A program made the translations under genes and the position numbers. The notes below the pieces were generated by a model. The model was not told where the DNA came from. It was given only the letters and a program-made list of their open reading frames with translations, and ran no database searches. DNA of 5,963 nucleotides from CTSoil-075 sp964292325 (lineage in GTDB: Bacteria > Bacillota > Negativicutes > DSM-13327), in the NCBI GenBank assembly GCA_964292325.1, contig CAXYVG010000161.1, positions 1 through 5,963 on the forward strand, given 5' to 3'. Below are positions 5,275-5,963 of the stretch, piece after piece (the stretch's first letter is position 1; the number at the start of each line of letters is the position of its first letter).

Positions 5275-5826
5275 TTAAAAGCCTAATCGAAAGGTTAATA
5301 ACGTTTCACTAATCTCGTCTTCATTAATCCCGATGTAGCGTTTGGTAATCTTCTCGCTGCTGTGACCAAAGATTTCCATTAAGGTAGCCACGTCTCTGGT
5401 TTTCTTGTAATAGTGGTAACCAAAGGTTTTTCGTAGGGTGTGGGTGCCGATATCGTCCCTTCCTAACAGCTTCGCGACCTTTTGAAACATCTGGTAGACC
5501 GTATTGACTTCTAAATGGCCGCCCTTAGTACTGGGAAACAAGTAAGCCTCCGGATCTAAGGGTGCGGTATAGCCGTGAATCAAGTCCTGTAAGCTGCTTA
5601 AGTATAAAATGCGTGTTTTCCCTGTCTTTTGCTCCACGATGCGCGGGTTTTTTGAGGTAATCACGCCTTTTTTCTTGAGTTTGACGATGTCGGACATGCG
5701 CAGACCGCTGTTAATTCCGATTAGAAACAAGAAAACGTCACGTTCCGCATTTTTATTCCGTCGCAGGCAAAATAAAAAATCATTAATCTCCTGTTGCGAC
5801 CGTAGTGGCTGAACATTATAGCCCAT
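5275..5826 (-). CDS. Small tyrosine recombinase (phage-integrase family, catalytic domain only)
   Basis: This 183-residue protein has the complete set of tyrosine recombinase active-site residues: R43 in SGLRMSD, K67 in EQKTGK, H129 and R132 in HTLRKT, H155 in FGHSS and the nucleophile Y164 in TKRYIG. These cut and rejoin DNA through a 3'-phosphotyrosine. Full-length phage integrases and XerC/D are about 300-400 residues. This one lacks the N-terminal core-binding and arm-binding domains and resembles the stand-alone short integrases of Bacilli such as the roughly 180-residue YoeC. The start at 5824-5826 has AAAAGGA 9 bases upstream, so the short form looks genuine rather than truncated. It may resolve plasmid multimers, invert DNA or move a neighbouring module; its target is unknown. 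It lies beside a resolvase relic and the metal-resistance genes, which fits a mobile or plasmid setting. Confidence 0.88.
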   Translation of the reverse strand: MGYNVQPLRSQQEINDFLFCLRRNKNAERDVFLFLIGINSGLRMSDIVKLKKKGVITSKNPRIVEQKTGKTRILYLSSLQDLIHGYTAPLDPEAYLFPSTKGGHLEVNTVYQMFQKVAKLLGRDDIGTHTLRKTFGYHYYKKTRDVATLMEIFGHSSEKITKRYIGINEDEISETLLTFRLGF

Positions 5827-5835
5827 GACAAGCCA

Positions 5836-5842
5836 TCCTTTT
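5836..5842 (-). promoter_or_regulatory. Ribosome binding site of the tyrosine recombinase
   Basis: AAAAGGA on the - strand, 9 bases before the ATG at 5824-5826, supports the short reading of the protein. Confidence 0.7.
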
Positions 5843-5861
5843 TAGTCTGTTCGAATACATG

Positions 5862-5876
5862 ATTATAGTCATTATA
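5862..5876 (-). promoter_or_regulatory. Probable promoter of the tyrosine recombinase (two -10-like boxes)
   Basis: On the - strand two TATAAT boxes lie at 5871-5876 and 5862-5867, separated by three bases and 35 or more bases upstream of the start codon. No good TTGACA box is found at a 17-base distance from either, so the promoter may be weak or need an activator. The palindrome at 5877-5890 directly adjoins the upstream box. Confidence 0.5.
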
Positions 5877-5890
5877 ACACGAAATCGTGT
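5877..5890. promoter_or_regulatory. Palindrome next to the recombinase promoter, possible operator or recombination site
   Basis: ACACGA-AA-TCGTGT is a 14-bp inverted repeat abutting the -10 box at 5871-5876. A related half site, ACACGATTT, appears in inverted orientation to AAATCGTGT at 5940-5948. Such spaced half sites are what a tyrosine recombinase or a small repressor would bind, but the role is inferred from position only. Confidence 0.35.
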
Positions 5891-5905
5891 GTTTAGGGGG
5901 AGTAG

Positions 5906-5936
5906 AAAAAAAGAACCTTATAGGGATAGGGTTCTT
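5906..5936 (-). terminator. Intrinsic terminator of a - strand gene lying right of the window
   Basis: The arms 5911-5921 and 5926-5936 form an 11-bp stem (one G-T pair) with a 4-base loop. Read on the - strand it is followed by seven T (5912-5906), a classical terminator. It lies upstream of the recombinase, so it ends a transcript entering from the right and isolates the recombinase promoter. Confidence 0.8.
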
Positions 5937-5963
5937 GATACACGATTTTATCCAATTTCATGT

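Noticed and set aside
5609..5812. Forward open frame of 67 codons opposite the tyrosine recombinase
   Set aside because: It lies antisense to conserved catalytic-domain sequence with a good ribosome binding site on the other strand.
1..5963. CRISPR arrays, tRNA, rRNA and insertion sequences
   Set aside because: No regularly spaced repeats, cloverleaf or rRNA-like sequence and no transposase gene or terminal inverted repeats could be found by eye.

Overview
The window looks like an accessory or plasmid-borne metal-resistance segment from a low-GC Gram-positive bacterium of the class Bacilli. This rests on the Gram-positive type of MerR and MerA, strong AAGGGGG/AAAAGGA ribosome binding sites, AT-rich spacers with intrinsic hairpin terminators, and pieces of two site-specific recombinases. 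The genus cannot be fixed from the sequence. The visibly higher G+C of the cadA part compared with the mer part and the spacers suggests a mosaic of separately acquired pieces.

Left third (1-2316, + strand): a CadA-type Cd/Zn/Pb P1B-ATPase. The gene runs in from outside the window, because the first bases are the tail of a first heavy-metal-associated (HMA) domain that is repeated 285 bp later. One in-frame amber codon at 1696-1698 interrupts it. The frame continues unbroken beyond that codon to 2316, so this is a near-intact gene with one nonsense codon and no frameshift. A 22-bp perfect stem at 2350-2405 then separates it from the convergent mer operon and can terminate in both directions.

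Middle (2608-4714, - strand): a compact merR-merA operon. MerR carries the three mercury-binding cysteines at residues 79, 114 and 123. It would act at a MerR-type promoter with a 20-bp spacer and a GTACC/GGTAC dyad (4683-4714). The merA ribosome binding site overlaps the merR stop codon. No mercury transporter (merT/P/E/F/C) or merB is present. MerR would both auto-regulate the operon and activate reduction of Hg(II) to Hg(0) by MerA.

Right part (4715-5963): a mostly non-coding, AT-rich stretch. It holds an insulating hairpin (4777-4808), a decayed C-terminal end of what looks like a serine resolvase (5098-5217, - strand) with its own hairpin, and then a small catalytic-domain-only tyrosine recombinase (5275-5826, - strand). 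A further - strand terminator at 5906-5936 marks the end of another gene lying to the right of the window. The recombinases and the broken genes fit a history of rearrangement and acquisition of resistance modules. I do not see a wholly new system; the points most worth a second look are the amber codon in cadA, the recent HMA duplication, the transporterless merRA operon and the resolvase relic.
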